From NCBI GenBank assembly GCA_020064725.1, contig JAGTWJ010000007.1, positions 1,240,001-1,304,000 of the forward strand: a DNA stretch of 64,000 nt, given 5' to 3'. The stretch comes from Drechslerella dactyloides. Its lineage: Eukaryota; Ascomycota; Orbiliomycetes; Orbiliales; Orbiliaceae. The notes beneath the pieces were generated by a model. It was not told where the DNA came from and searched no databases. It worked only from the letters and a program-made list of their open reading frames with translations. Shown one piece after another: positions 1-12,339 of the stretch (positions are counted from its first letter, which is position 1; every line of letters starts with the position of its first letter). The translations under genes and the position numbers were made by a program.

Positions 1-3000
1 CTGTGTGTGTGGACACTGGCTGGTCACGGGCCCGCGGGCTGCTGCGTGAATCCAGGTTCCCCGTCTCGGGGCCTGGGGTAATCGAGAATTTTGTTGGAGT
101 CTGGATGGGAGGTCTCGTTCGGACCTAAGTCCAGACTTAGGTGCCGGTGCCTGTATCCGCGGCATCGGAGATCACGGTGCGACCGCGACAAAGTTAAGAC
201 GCGCATTCCTGAGCGATTTTATAACGTTATTTCGTGCGCTGTGTCGCACATGCGAGCAGGCGCGTGCTGGATCTTAACTCCAGCGCAGACCGGCAGTCGA
301 GTGCGATCGATCAATTGAATCGGAGCCGGAATCCAGTCGCGGCTGCGCATCCGCCTATGGAATGCTAAGCAACGTTGTTCCAGTAGCCTAGCCGGGGCAC
401 GACGGGCAAGGTAGTACATTGTGCGACATGCTGGTCGGTATCACATACCTTGTGGCCAAGTGTCATGAGGTTGGATTATGCTCGTGGTCATATGGGCCTT
501 TGGTCGCGTCGTTGTGGGTTCGGCATAACCCCGGACCGAGGCCATTGATTTGGTATGCATATGACGCACATTTCGTTCTCTCTGCGATGGCTGCGCGTGC
601 AATTGGCGAATTGGCGAGATTCGAGGATTGCGGGCGGTAGATCACCTCGGTATGTTAAAGCAATGCATGAGGAGCTTGGTATTGCTTGGACAAGGAGAAC
701 GCGTGCAGATGGCGTGCATTATCACCGCATCACTTAAATTAAATGAGTGCGGCATGTGACCTTTAACATGCTTATTTTCGAGCAAACCGATGACGTCTGT
801 GGAACCGGAAAACCCATTCCAGTTCATGCTGAATATGCATGGTCCACGATACAACCATCTAACATTTCTACTATACATATTCTACGTTTATCGAATTGTA
901 TATACCTGGACATGTAGATGAAACGCGTGCAGGACGACGATGTCAATGTTGATACACCGAAATCTACGATACGAAGCTACTCGCATATATGCAAATCGCT
1001 GCTCCAATCAGAGAAATGTTCGAACTACGAGGCCACGTGCCACTCGTATTCGTGATTCCTATCAAGGTCTGTCGACGAATAAACTTGTGGTTGAGCGGCA
1101 CACGAAAAGCAACATTGAACTTCGGTCGGAAAAGGAAGCTTGGGCGAAATAATCCTTCAACTCAGATAAACATGTGCCAAAAGAAATCCAGCAAGGCCAA
1201 GCACGAAGTGTTCAGCCAATCGCAAGCGGTAGTGCTGGCACGGACCCTCACGTGCAGAACCGCGTTAGTGAGAGCTAGATTACTCCGCTCGCTATCTGAG
1301 ACCGACGATGGCGTGCCTCCGCGTAAAACGTAACGTAACTTAATTAAGGTTTCCAGTCAGATCCATGGACCCGAGCTATGCAATATCGCTACTGTTAAGC
1401 ACCGATCATGCAATGCTACGGGCGGCTGGGCTTGCATCTGTGTGCTTATGTATGCACGAGAAAGATACATACATTCAGGTACGACAAATTGGGCGTTAAA
1501 GGACGTACAAGTTAGCAGCAGTTAATAGAGGAGGCTGGAAGGTCTCGATCAGGCTGCAGGCAGATAAGGTTCCCGTGGAGTAATATAATACGAACCTGTT
1601 GCAGTTTGCGATTGCGATGCGTTGCATATGGCACGCGTCGAGCTTGCCGGCACCGGTCGGACTTAACGTTCGCATTGGCTACCACCACAACTTCTATATC
1701 TCGAAATCCTAAGCTATAGCTATACGATGGCTTCATATGTATCACCAACAGGTCCAACCAGCGCTACGCACTCAGCTTTTGACCAGGATATCTCGCAGCT
1801 CCACTCGGGCTGAATGAATCAAATGCTTCAATTGGGTGAAACAGACCGCCGTGCGTGGCGTCCGTGACTCGCCAAAGTTACTGCATGGGACTATCCCACG
1901 GTACTCGCCTTCCCACGCGACGACATCCCAACGAAGCCCCCAGACCTACCAGATCCACCCCCTGCAGCTGCGGTTCCAGTTCGCGTGCATGGACGTATGT
2001 AGGTACAGAAATGTGAACGACACTGCCCCAAGCCCACTGCTCACTTCCAGCCAATCGTCAGCACGATGCCCCTCCCACGCTCCACAGCATGGCGCGGGTT
2101 CGACACTCAGCCGCTGGACAAGCTTGCGTTCTCCAGAAAACTGCCCGGAGCGGTAAAAGTCCCAGTGGCGATCCAAGCGAGCCCAAAATTCAAGTCGGAT
2201 CGCGCGCGGGGGTAGCGATCGAAGCGATGGTCCGGACCCCAACAAATCCTGTCGTCTTGGCGCGGACGTATTGGCGGCATTGGGCTGATCGAGATGGATG
2301 CGAACTTCGTCAGTAGATGCTGTACGGAAGACCTACGTCGAGTGGGGCCAGTCGACCACGATTCTGGTGAAACCAAGCGGATCCAACCAACTGGCGGAGA
2401 CGCATGCAGAAGTATAGGCGCGTAGATATTACACATTGCAGCTGTGGTGGCGTTGCAAATCCCATCGCCTATCAGCGGGATGTTCTGGCCGTCCGTAAAT
2501 GCCGGCCAAATCTTGATTCCAATTGAATCAGTGAGTTTGCGTATTACAATATATTGGTTCGGCTGAACCGGCACTTCTTCGCTCGCCGAGCGGGCCGAGG
2601 AACAATAGCTAGAGTCTGAGATATAAGTGCAAAGCACGCTGTTGAGCCGTGCGCTAAGATGGCCTAGTCAAGTCCAGCATAGGTTCGATTTTAGTGACCA
2701 TTGTGGATAGCTGCCTTTCTATTCGATCGGGTATTGTTATTGTTATTCGATCTTCGCGGCCCCTACTAGCATCTCTAGCGCTTCGTCCCGAAGTGGAACC
2801 TTAAACTTTAGATCTCGAAAAGTAGCGCTTCAAATGCTACCGCAGATGTCTTCATATAGAATCCGTACATCTACGTGTACAACAAAGCTGACCCACTAAG
2901 TAGACTAAGTAAATCTATATTTCTTAAGATTTTGCGAATATCACACGCAAGCGAGCTAAATTGGTGAAACGAGCTAACAGTAGCTACCGGGTTCACGAAG

Positions 3001-4796
3001 TAGATGACTGGCCCGGTAGAGGTATATCAATAATAAAGTCTCACTTTGGTGGATTGTGGGCCGATATCGGGAAGCGTTGACCTTGGCTTAAGCTTGAGCG
3101 AACTAAGCTGTGGGGAACTGTTGCTTGCGATGTTGGAAATGTTGGAAGTATATAAACTAAAGTTGGGAAACACACCGGGCCGGTGTAGCTAGCACATGTT
3201 TCGACATGCGTATGGTCATAGCGTGTATATACATGTACATCCGGTGCTGACTCGCTGATATCTTTGGCGTTCAGTCGGTTGCGAGCCGCTCGTTGTTTCT
3301 AATATAGGTACAGAAAAATGTATATCTACGCAGATATGCTAAACACGATAAGAGTACCCGGGTAGCGCTTAGAACAACAGATATCTGCTGATAGCGCTAG
3401 CATAGCGTGCGAATGCTTTTTACAGATGCAACATCGTAATTTATCGCAATGTTGGATGCATGGAGGCAAAACAATGCTCAGAGTCTTATGCAAAGTCTGC
3501 GCTTCATCGAGCGGCTGCCGCGATCGGAAGCTTGGGATCAACTATCCCGACTTAGCCGAATCCTGCTGCACTTATTAGTCGACGTATCATGAACGTCGAG
3601 GGAGTATACAGTTTGTATTTCGTGGACAAGAAAACTCCCATGAATCCATATCGGTGCGTCTCCAATCAACGATCGTGAACAAACAAATTCTAATAGTGGA
3701 TTGTCTAGACGAGAAAATCGCCAGTACCGTGCAATTGCTTAAGTGCCCTCAGGGCGTGGAAAGATATACGTAGATACGTCATAGCCTATTGGTGAGCTAT
3801 ATTGTCTTGATCGATAGTCGGATAAGTTTGTTGCAGTCCGGACTATCCTCCGAATATCCGAGGGATCCGAACAGACTAGCGGTGCCTACCTCCAGGCTGC
3901 CATAATCATATAACGGCGGCTTTTACCGATCGGCTGACCGGCTGAACTTCATGGACACAATCGGCGACTTAGGCCCGAAATTCAAGCTGCATAAGTTTGC
4001 TGTTCGATATCTGGTTTTTCTCCACGGATCTTCTAATGTTGCCCGTGTACAGTGAAATGCCGTGGTCAAGCTATCTTGATTGGATACGGCCGATGGAGCG
4101 AACAGCTTCGCTGGTCCTAAGCCTTGCAATGTGCACATGGTTTGCGAGACAATGCAGCACTAGTCGCGGTGGGGCTTTACGTTTGGCGGCAGTCTCTACG
4201 TCGCTTTATGTGCATCTGGTTGTCTGATATAGATGTCAATACTGGCCGGCTCAGTGTCGCATTTCTGGGTATCATACGGTCAAATTTTATCCTTGGCAGA
4301 TCTCCTGGATCAGTTGACAGAGGTCTTTATTTATCAGGCGGGAGTTGCCATGCGGATATTTCAAGGTTGTAGTATACTACGTATAAACGAACATATTGAA
4401 ATCAGTCTCAAAGCTTGATTGATCAGTAAAACTGTCATAGCAAGAACAAAACTACATAGTAGGCATCTTTAAAAACTCATTTCACAGTTAAATAATTTTG
4501 ATTTGTCGACTTGGGTCAGCGTAAGGCGAATGGCTTGGGATTTGGCCTCCACACGTGCACGGCTGAGTTAGCTACGCTTATAAGCTGAGAACGCTCAAGA
4601 GCATCGAGACTAACAATGGCGGATACCAACGTTATACTATACTGGTTTAGTTTAGCCTGCTGGATCGATAACGCTGAGGCTCCCGACTTGATGAATGGAG
4701 CCTGGTCCCATACAATCAATACAAAATGAATTATGTGGCCTTGACTTATACTCGCGGTGCCAAACCCCTACACGAAGTTTGAGAGAGTTTTGGGCA
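1..4796. other. Gene-poor stretch without a supportable gene
   Basis: Only short open frames occur here. The longest is a 176-codon frame on the minus strand at 2107-2637, and it shows no motif, no codon bias and no plausible partner exons. The sequence is moderately AT-rich with many stops in all frames, as expected of old, decayed intergenic or transposon DNA. I see no terminal inverted repeats, LTRs or reverse-transcriptase motifs. A decayed element cannot be excluded, because point mutation would erase such signals. Confidence 0.55.
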
Positions 4797-5168
4797 GACC
4801 AAAAAAATTGTCGAGTATTATTATATATAGACCAATGTCCAGTATATATATATTTTTGGTACGCCTGGCGTCCCCCCGGCCGGAAGGGAGCCCTTCTAGG
4901 CTGGATAAATCATCGTGATTATCAATTTATAAATCGAAGAGTACCCAGACGCTACACCACTGCAGCCGGCGATCCAATACTTCGAGAATTTCATTCGAGA
5001 TAAGGACTTGAGGTCATTTATAAATAATAACTCGACGAGCGACAGTTTGTCAGACAGAGGACAGAATCGAACCAAGGATCTTATTTGAAAATCACGGGCC
5101 CATAACCTATCGGACAAAGGACTGTCTATTATATGAGGTATGAGCAAGTAACGCAATATATGCTTGAC
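4797..5168. repeat. Interspersed repeat, copy 1 (SINE-like)
   Basis: About 370 bp that align end to end with 5697-6093 in the same orientation. Shared blocks include an A-rich start followed by GTC and TATTATT, a TATAT tract, a block around ATTTATAAA, the string CGATCCAATACTT (GCTATCCAATACTT in the other copy), the string ATAACTCGACG, and GAATCGAACCAAGGA. Read on the minus strand, the last string contains GGTTCGATTC, a match to the Pol III B box found in tRNA genes. This suggests, but does not prove, a tRNA-derived SINE. No protein is encoded. Confidence 0.7.
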
Positions 5169-5696
5169 ACTGCACTTCCGGGCTTCTCATTCGCAGGCTT
5201 CCTTGATCTTTCAATAGAACACTTTGATTTATCACGCAGGGGTGGGAGCAGTCGCCGAGGCCCGGCTATCTGTGCCAGATGCCTTATTCAATCAATCCCA
5301 AAGCTCAACCGGGGTTTCTAGGTCTGCCATCGAATAGAGAAAAACTTAGTAGACAGCTCTGCTAACTCCGTCGAAAGTAGACAACTTACTTTGGGCTATG
5401 AGACGGCTGTCGCCTCGTTTGGATGTATATACCTACTGTGCCGGAAGGGCTGGTTTTTTGAATACAATCCCAATACGCGCTTTAACAAAATATTGAGTAT
5501 AACACCGTCGTGTTACCGTATTGTCGACCGAAAGACGTATTGACAATGACCGCATGGTAATACTTCGGACGGTATTTTCGAACCAATAATCGTTAATTGT
5601 ATAAATCTTCTCTGATATTCCGGTAAAGTACTTGGATGATAGCAATCGACGCGGGATATACAGTCTGAGCGTGCATGCCTACCGATCTTTCAAAGA
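5169..5696. other. Spacer between the two repeat copies
   Basis: About 530 bp with only short frames on either strand. No gene or RNA is recognisable. Confidence 0.5.
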
Positions 5697-6093
5697 GATA
5701 TGGATCGAAAAAAATTTGTCAAGTTATTATTCATATCCGAGCCGATGTCCGTATATATTTTATATTTTGTATAATAATGCGCCTGTACATCCCTCCGATC
5801 GGTAGGGTGCTTTTCTCGGCGAGACAGATAATCATGACTCATGATTTCATATTTATAAACAGTAAAGTGCCTGGTCGCTATCTTCTGTAGCCGGCTATCC
5901 AATACTTCAAGACTTTGATTCAAAGACGTGGACTTGAAGGTCGTCTATAAATAACAACTCGACGGGTGACAAGCTGCCAGACAGAGCACGGAATCGAACC
6001 AAGGACCTCCTCTCGAAGACCCCGGGCTCCAAACCTGTCGGACAAAATGCCTTTTATACGGGGTATGAGCCAGTATCCCAATATATGCTCGAC
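5697..6093. repeat. Interspersed repeat, copy 2 (SINE-like)
   Basis: Second copy of the repeat at 4797-5168, same orientation, ~900 bp downstream. It is better preserved around the B-box-like string: the minus strand reads GGTTCGATTCC. Homology starts at an A-rich run near 5706 and fades after CAATATATGCTCGAC near 6093. The copy ends less than 200 bp upstream of the start codon of the next gene (6281), so it may lie within that gene's promoter or 5' leader. Confidence 0.7.
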
Positions 6094-6280
6094 TCTGTTG
6101 TTGCAGTGTTGCATTCTTGCCGGGTCTTGGCGGCCGAGCCTTTCATCATCGAATCGAATCCGCTTTGGTCAGACCACCTCGGAACCTCGACCCCGAACAT
6201 TCGTACGTCGAACTTCACCGACATCACCAATTGCCGTCCGACAGCCCACCGTTCACCGCCATCAAATACAATCCGACACA

Positions 6281-6904
6281 ATGGCCTCGAAAGCCGGCGC
6301 CCAAGTCCTCAAATCCGGCGCCAAGCGCGACCCAGAACTCTACGTACGTCCGGGTCCACCAGCCAACCAACATGACTCTCGCCGCCGGCTGTCAACTGAC
6401 GTATATCTCGACATGCTAGATCCTGGGAGCAATCATGACGGGCGTCTTCGGCGTCGCAGGATACTACTTCGGTATACACAGCTACCTCAGTTTCCCTACC
6501 ATTATTCGACGAGCAGTGTAGCTAATAGCCAATCGTCGGAGGATAGCGAGCAAACCGACCACGTCGACCTCCCACGAATCCGTAACCCACCCTTCCGAAA
6601 ACGCCATGCCATGGCACTCCGATGACCCGAACGCCAAATATAAATATAAATACCACCCGCACGGCGACCCGTCCAAGGAGCCCAAGGAGGCGCCGTCGGC
6701 ACTGCACTCTGTCATCGTCCCGAACGTCTCATTGCCGAAGGTCGGTTTGCAGTGTACACCCTCGCCTGCGCTGCCCGGAATTCCCTATACGGCTTCCGCG
6801 GCGTGTATAAGAATCAGCGAGTGGAGGTGATGCTAACTGGTGTTTTAAATGCAATATAGCATCTGCACGAGAAATTCAACAAGTTTGGCAAGGAGGACTG
6901 GTAG
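6281..6904 (+). CDS. Small single-pass membrane protein, probably mitochondrial (117 aa, 4 exons)
   Basis: Exons 6281-6343, 6420-6471, 6547-6740 and 6860-6904 join in frame to give 117 residues. Residues 1-21 are basic and end in RDPELY. Residues ~22-38 form one hydrophobic segment (ILGAIMTGVFGVAGYYF). A polar stretch follows, with KYKYKYHPHGDPSKEP and a conserved-looking tail VIVPNVSLP + HLHEKFNKFGKEDW. The last exon has only 14 codons and an acceptor preceded by GCTAAC, which supports the model. Donor 3 (GTCGGT) is weak but is the only in-frame choice nearby. A short basic N terminus, one membrane span and a soluble tail recall small inner-mitochondrial-membrane proteins of fungi. I do not recognise a named family, so the location is inference. 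Confidence 0.75.
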
Positions 6905-7706
6905 ATACCACGCCCACCCGCGATGTGGAAGCATGTACGAATCTCGAACCGAGGTGTAGATAGCAGGTTTACAAGCGCTCGGAGCGGCAATCTTACAGCC
7001 GGACAAAAATCCATGCCAACTCGCAACTGTAACGGTCCGCTCGTCGCTGCAGGAATTGGGGAATAGAACGCCGGCGGAGGTGTATATGGAGCGAACAGGG
7101 GATTACGTCATTTGAAGAAAAAAACCAATTGTGTATATGGCTTTTTGAAGTTTTGAAATGTCAGTCAAGTCTATTAATGCATGTGCCGGAAAGGCCAAAG
7201 AGAAAACCAGAGCAAGCAGGCGGACAGGCAGCCAGGATACCTGCGCTTGCATCCTCGAAAATAAACACCTGCACCATCGAAAAACAAGCTAACGCGAAGT
7301 AGTAGCCAAAGGAATTCAAAAGCCAGTGCAAAGTACAAAGCGCACATAGCCACCAACCTGGAAGCAACAGAACCAATCGAAAGTGAGCAGCCTTACAAGC
7401 TGGCATCGCGACCACTAGAAAATTAACGTCCACCAACCCCGCACCAAGCCAAAATAGTACAAGAAGGGTACAGAAGAGAAGAGCAACCCATATACACCAT
7501 ATGAATGCGTGAAAACGGGAACATGTGCAAAGAAGAATAATAGAAAAATTACAAGCATAGCATCGTAAGAGAGCAATCCAAACGCAAGCGTCACACATCG
7601 TCACGCGTTGGCATGAAACTCAAAGAGCAAATGATGAAATGGATGAAAATAACAAAAGGGTACTCCGGTTGATGATGGTGTATATCTGATATATTGATTT
7701 CATCAA
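6905..7706. other. Intergenic region, 3' flanks of two convergent genes
   Basis: No gene seen. A 147-codon minus-strand frame at 7161-7604 has a skewed Cys/Leu/Phe composition and no motif, and it sits where the KOG1 3' UTR would be. It is treated as chance. Confidence 0.6.
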
Positions 7707-10700
7707 TCACAGCTGCAGCATCTCCTCCGTTGGGTCGTCCAGTCCCATATTCTTGTACTCGTGATCGCACCCATACAGATTAATATGGTAATCGCCAGCT
7801 GTTGCGCATGCCAACATCATCCGGTGAGGATGGAACTGCAGTATCGAAATTGGAGACGAGCCCTTCTGGTGGAGGAATGTTGAATACGGCTTCACCGAGG
7901 AGATTTGAGAGCCTCCGTTTGAGTTCCAGAACTTGATTTCGTGGTTATGACCGCCGCTGCACAAGGTATTAGCACTGTTTATCGCATCTAATTCATAGGG
8001 AGGTTGACTTACGTAGCGAAGACGGGTGCGTGTTCGTGGACTGCGAGACTCCGCATCCCGCTTTTATGCGCCGTGATGTTCAGCACAGAGTTGGGGTTTC
8101 GAATATCCCATAGCTTGACGTCCCCGTTCGTGCTGCCGGTGACCAGCTCTCGCAAGCCGCCGCGCTGCATGTGCACCGTCGTAACCCATGCTCTATGTTC
8201 CTTCCAGACCTTGACCATCGCATAGTAGGGGTCCAATCGGCGGTCGTAAACTCTCACCGCACCGTCGCCGAAGCCTGCAACGAATATGTTCCCGGCGACT
8301 TGGTCCGACGTGAGAGAGGTGATGCAGCTGCCGGACCGTGCGGGGATGTCCTGCAGGCACACCTCGCGAGGTGCATCCCACACTCTGATGACCTTCATAT
8401 CACCGCCCACAAGCAGCGCCCCGCGTCCTTGCTGCCACTCTGCAACTAATCCCGAGCTCCTGTTCGAGGGCAGTAAATCCGTCAACGCGCGCCACGCGGA
8501 GACCAGTTCTATATTCTTGTCATCCTCGTAGCTCTTATATATGCGGACAACCCCGTCGCCGCTGCCGGTCAGCAAGAGAGCGACATCATCCTCGTTGATG
8601 AACTTGACATCCGTAATACGGGTGCCGGCGGGGTTTCCGTTGCTGAATTGGTTGAGGCGGAAGCCCTTGCTCCAGTCCCAAACGCTGTGACAATACGTTA
8701 GCGAACGTGTGTATCGATGGTACGTCGGGTGGACTTACGAAACGGTGTCCTTGTCATCTACGGAGACCATGTGATCCTCAAACTGATGCATCACGAGCCG
8801 AATCGGCTGCCCGCCATTGTTGAACAGGCCAATCTGAGCGTCCCATTTGCCGTGCGAAGCCCGTTCCTTCTGCGGCTGCGTTTTCAGAATGATATTTTCA
8901 TTCCGATTTCGTCGCCAAAGCCGCTGATTATAGTCCAAGCTGCCTGGCTCGTCCGCCTCCGTCGGCTTCATCTGCGGCTCACGGAAATACTGTTTCCGAA
9001 ATTAGTGTCTGTTCCGCGTTCCCGATAGAAGTTGAACATACCTCAACGCTCCATTCAAAGAAGCTGCTTGCCAACGGGATAACTGGTGGCTCTTGCGCGG
9101 TTCTGGGAACGAAATGCTTGGGTATCGGTTGCTTCTTCTTAAAGTATCCTCCGAATATCCCACCATCGGCGAGCTTAACGCCGGCTAGTGGCTGCTTGTC
9201 TCCGGCAACTTGCCGGCCGTTAGGTAGAAGTTTGTTCGGGATCTGAGCCGTCGGTGTGATGTCCCCTCCGCCGCCGCCCAGAGCCAGATTCCTCAGAGAA
9301 TTTGCAATGCTGAACGTTCGCTTGAAGGTACTTGAGAAATAACCATCGGTCGCCGCTGGATTGGGCGATACCGGAGCAGACTTGCTCGCCTGCAATTCCG
9401 CCTGTGCGAGCGAGATGTCTTTCGGCGGGCGAATCCTGATCTTGAGAATCTCATCTATAATTTGTTGTGTCGGATCTCCCAGCGGCGAGAGCAGTATCGC
9501 GCGATGAATGTAGTCGACAATAACGGACGCGCTCTCCGCAATCTCGACATACGGATCCGCTGAAAGCATCATTGTCGTAGTCCATACGCTCGAGTAGATC
9601 GTTTTTTCCGAGACGTCGGAGATCCGATCTCGCAAACCTGAGTGCGCCCCCTTCATATGCGCAAGCTCACTTCGCAGGAATTCGAATGCCGTAACGAGGA
9701 ATTTGCTCTCATACCGCTTGACGAATATCGATAAGAAGATAACAAGCTCTTTCCGTACCATACTGCTTCCATCGCTGGTAATGTGGATTGCGGCGGCGGC
9801 CATTTCGGCTTCATAGGCGGCGATTTTCCCGTTCTCGTTATCCGGCGTTCCTATCAGCGTCGACATAGCGTACAAAGCCGCAGTACGGACTTCCGGAACA
9901 GGATCGACGAGCATGGCGCAAAGCTTCAGATGCGCATCCTCCTTGTAACCCAGCCACTTGGCCTCAGGATAGTCGTGCCACAGCTGGGAGATGCACAGAC
10001 ATGCCCATTGCCTAAGCAGTGGGTTCTCCGGCTCGTTGAAGTGGGAGAGACATGATTGCAGGACGCCCGGGTTGATACAAACCACCTGGCCCTGGTGGAA
10101 GCCTCGACAGAATATACTCAGGATAAAAGCGCACATGGCCCGGTGCTCGGAAGCATTTTGAATGGGAATACCGGAGTTCGGTGTGAGAATCTGCGTGAAG
10201 TAACTGTATCCGTTGTCCTTCAACAGGTCGATCTGACAAGATGGGTCGACAGCCAGTAGCCTGGCCCAGATGAATACCATGACCGGCTTCAGCTCCGCCG
10301 CCGCTGACTGGAGAAGTTTCAAAACGTATGGGAAGATCCCGATGCTCAGAGCCAGATTGACTGCCCATGGCCCGAGGTCTAGGAACTTTGATAGGAGGAT
10401 CAATGCCCGCAACCTATGTACCTGACTCAGCAAAACTTGCAAAACTATTGGAAGTTGGTCTGGCGGTTTTCGGTTTGCGGTGCCCTGAGTGAGGTAGACC
10501 TCGAAGGCCGTGAGCTGTTCGGAGAAGAAGGAAGAGTGTTGGTAATCGAACGGCGGGCCACCTTCCTGCGATTTTAACAGCTGAGGCAACTGGGATAGGA
10601 CTGTCTCAACGGCCAAATCCCATGACTGCCACAGCGGGTGGTGATGAGTACTCGGCAAAGCGGGACACGATACAGGGTGACACCTGTAGACTCTCATGAT

Positions 10701-12339
10701 CCGTTGCGCGAGCAAGAAATTCCGGAACAACGCAGCGACCATCAAATCTTGCCTGAACAACTTTTTAAACAGCGGTCGAGGGAGTATGTTCCAGGCGATG
10801 GTGTCGGTGATTGCTGTAAAGATCCAATTCAGTTCGCCTAACGGTGTGCGCCGCTCCTGCAGTCGACCTGGAATCTTCAGTGCCATATCGAGAGTAACCG
10901 GCGACGGCAGTGGATTCTGAAGGACGTAGAAACGAATTGCTATTTCGATCGGGGTCGTCAGACAGCACGTGAACAAATCGGCCGGGAGGTCGGGATTCAT
11001 TGGCAGAGTTTCCTTCGGTCCACATGCTGCTAGTTGGATACAATCGGAATACGACACCGAAGAGCCTGGATCCTTGGACGGGTTCTCGCGATTCTCCTGC
11101 TCGTGCTTCTCTACAAATCTGTTGAAGTTTGCGACAATGTTGCCGGCGTCGCTGCAATCGTACACGAACAAACTTGGGGCGCCAAGCCAACTCTGCAGGT
11201 CGTACAACGATATTGGGATGTATTGGGTGTAATTTTTGTTGAACACCCAAATTTCTCCGCTGCCTGTTGGCTTCGGAACGCCATGGCCGTTGTAGTGGAA
11301 CAAGATCCGTTCGTCTTTCGCGTTTCGTCGCAGCGAGCAGCAGAATTTCTTCGTCTCCTCGACAGATGGGTCCAGATATTGCTTGTATCGCGTTCGGATG
11401 CTGAGGGTCTCGTACTGAGACTGCAGATTCTTGCCAATCATTTCTAGCGCCTTAGGACTGGGGTGGGAGGCGGTGTCTACCCAACATTCGAGTTTGGCGC
11501 ACGGATTGGTCTTGACAACATCTATAGCTTCTGTTAGCGGTCGTTTTATGAGGGGTTTGTAAATCTGACGACTTGCCTGGTGGGTCGACCCCTATGTTCA
11601 AGCACAACACCAGGGCTGCAGAGACAGTCTTCAATCGATCCTTCATCCTCCACTCTTGGACAAAGGCAGCGTCTGTGTACCTCGGTTTCCCGCCAGTATC
11701 GTGTCGCTTGTCATTGTAATACATGTAGAACGCCTGCTCGAGCAGCTGCAGGTACTCTTCGGAGTTGTATTGCTCGGCAAATCCATGTCGCAGCTGGAGG
11801 TCCCCTCCCGGGATCGAATTGTCCTCCTCCGTCCAGCTTGACCTCATGTCCTCACTCAGGCCGTGTCCATTCGTGTCCGGGACTAGGCCTTGGCCGGACA
11901 CAAGGGCCAGCGACAGTCTGTTGCCTCGCGAATCTCTCCTCTGCAGCGAGCCGTTTCGCAAGAGCCCACTTCGCATGCTGCTGCCATTTAAAAGTCCACC
12001 TGCTGGAGTACGCTTGATGAACTGTTCGGTCAAAAGCGTGGGCACAACCCCTTCTTCCTCAGACTCGCCGCTGTTCTCAGGCGTCGAACTCGAGCTGGGG
12101 CCGTTATCTTTCGACGAGACGTGGTGAAGCAGCAGACTGGGATTGCGCCGTCTGATCGACCCAGTGTCGGACCCGTTCCTGTATGGTTCGTTGGCTCGTC
12201 GGGTATGGGGCTCGTCATGATGGTACCCGTTGGTCAGGCGACCGTTGCCGTTCGCATTGCCGTTCGCATGGTATTGGCTCGAGTGTCGGCGCTCCGGTGC
12301 GACCGACGGCGCGCCGTTCGGCCGCTGGAAGGCAGTCAT
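7707..12339 (-). CDS. KOG1: Raptor homologue, TORC1 subunit Kog1/Mip1 (1471 aa, 5 exons)
   Basis: Kog1/Raptor is the scaffold of TOR complex 1 that presents substrates to the TOR kinase at the vacuole. Exons (minus): 12339-11577, 11521-9042, 8989-8739, 8684-8013 and 7956-7707; all joins keep frame and give 1471 residues, within the range I recall for fungal Raptors. Residues 1 to ~180 are a low-complexity tail rich in Asn, Gly and Ser. The Raptor N-terminal caspase-like domain follows, with RILFHYNGHGVPKPTGSGEI and SLFVYDCSDAGNIV. Next come HEAT repeats, a Gly-rich linker near 9270-9300, and C-terminal WD40 repeats (TGSGDGVVRIYKS, GGDMKVIRVWD, GSTNGDVKLWDI, GGHNHEIKFW). Intron 1 uses a GC donor. 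The other introns are 52-56 nt with branch sites close to the acceptor. Family assignment is secure; the start codon is the first Met of a long open exon and is likely but unproven. Confidence 0.97.
11522..11576 (-). other. GC-AG intron in KOG1
   Basis: 55 nt on the minus strand, donor GCAAGT after codon 254 plus one base, branch CGCTAAC, acceptor CTATAG. No GT donor in the right phase exists nearby. Splicing here restores the Raptor sequence VDPPDVVKTNPCAKLECW, as expected for the family. Confidence 0.9.

Noticed and set aside
2107..2637. 176-codon minus-strand frame in the first 6 kb
   Set aside because: No domain, weak codon bias, overlapped by other frames of similar length; treated as chance.
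6935..6990. tRNA-like string with GGTTCGAGATTC on the minus strand
   Set aside because: T-stem, acceptor stem and D-arm do not pair; no cloverleaf can be drawn.
7161..7604. 147-codon minus-strand frame
   Set aside because: Skewed composition (Cys, Leu, Phe, Trp), no motif, located in the 3' flank of KOG1.
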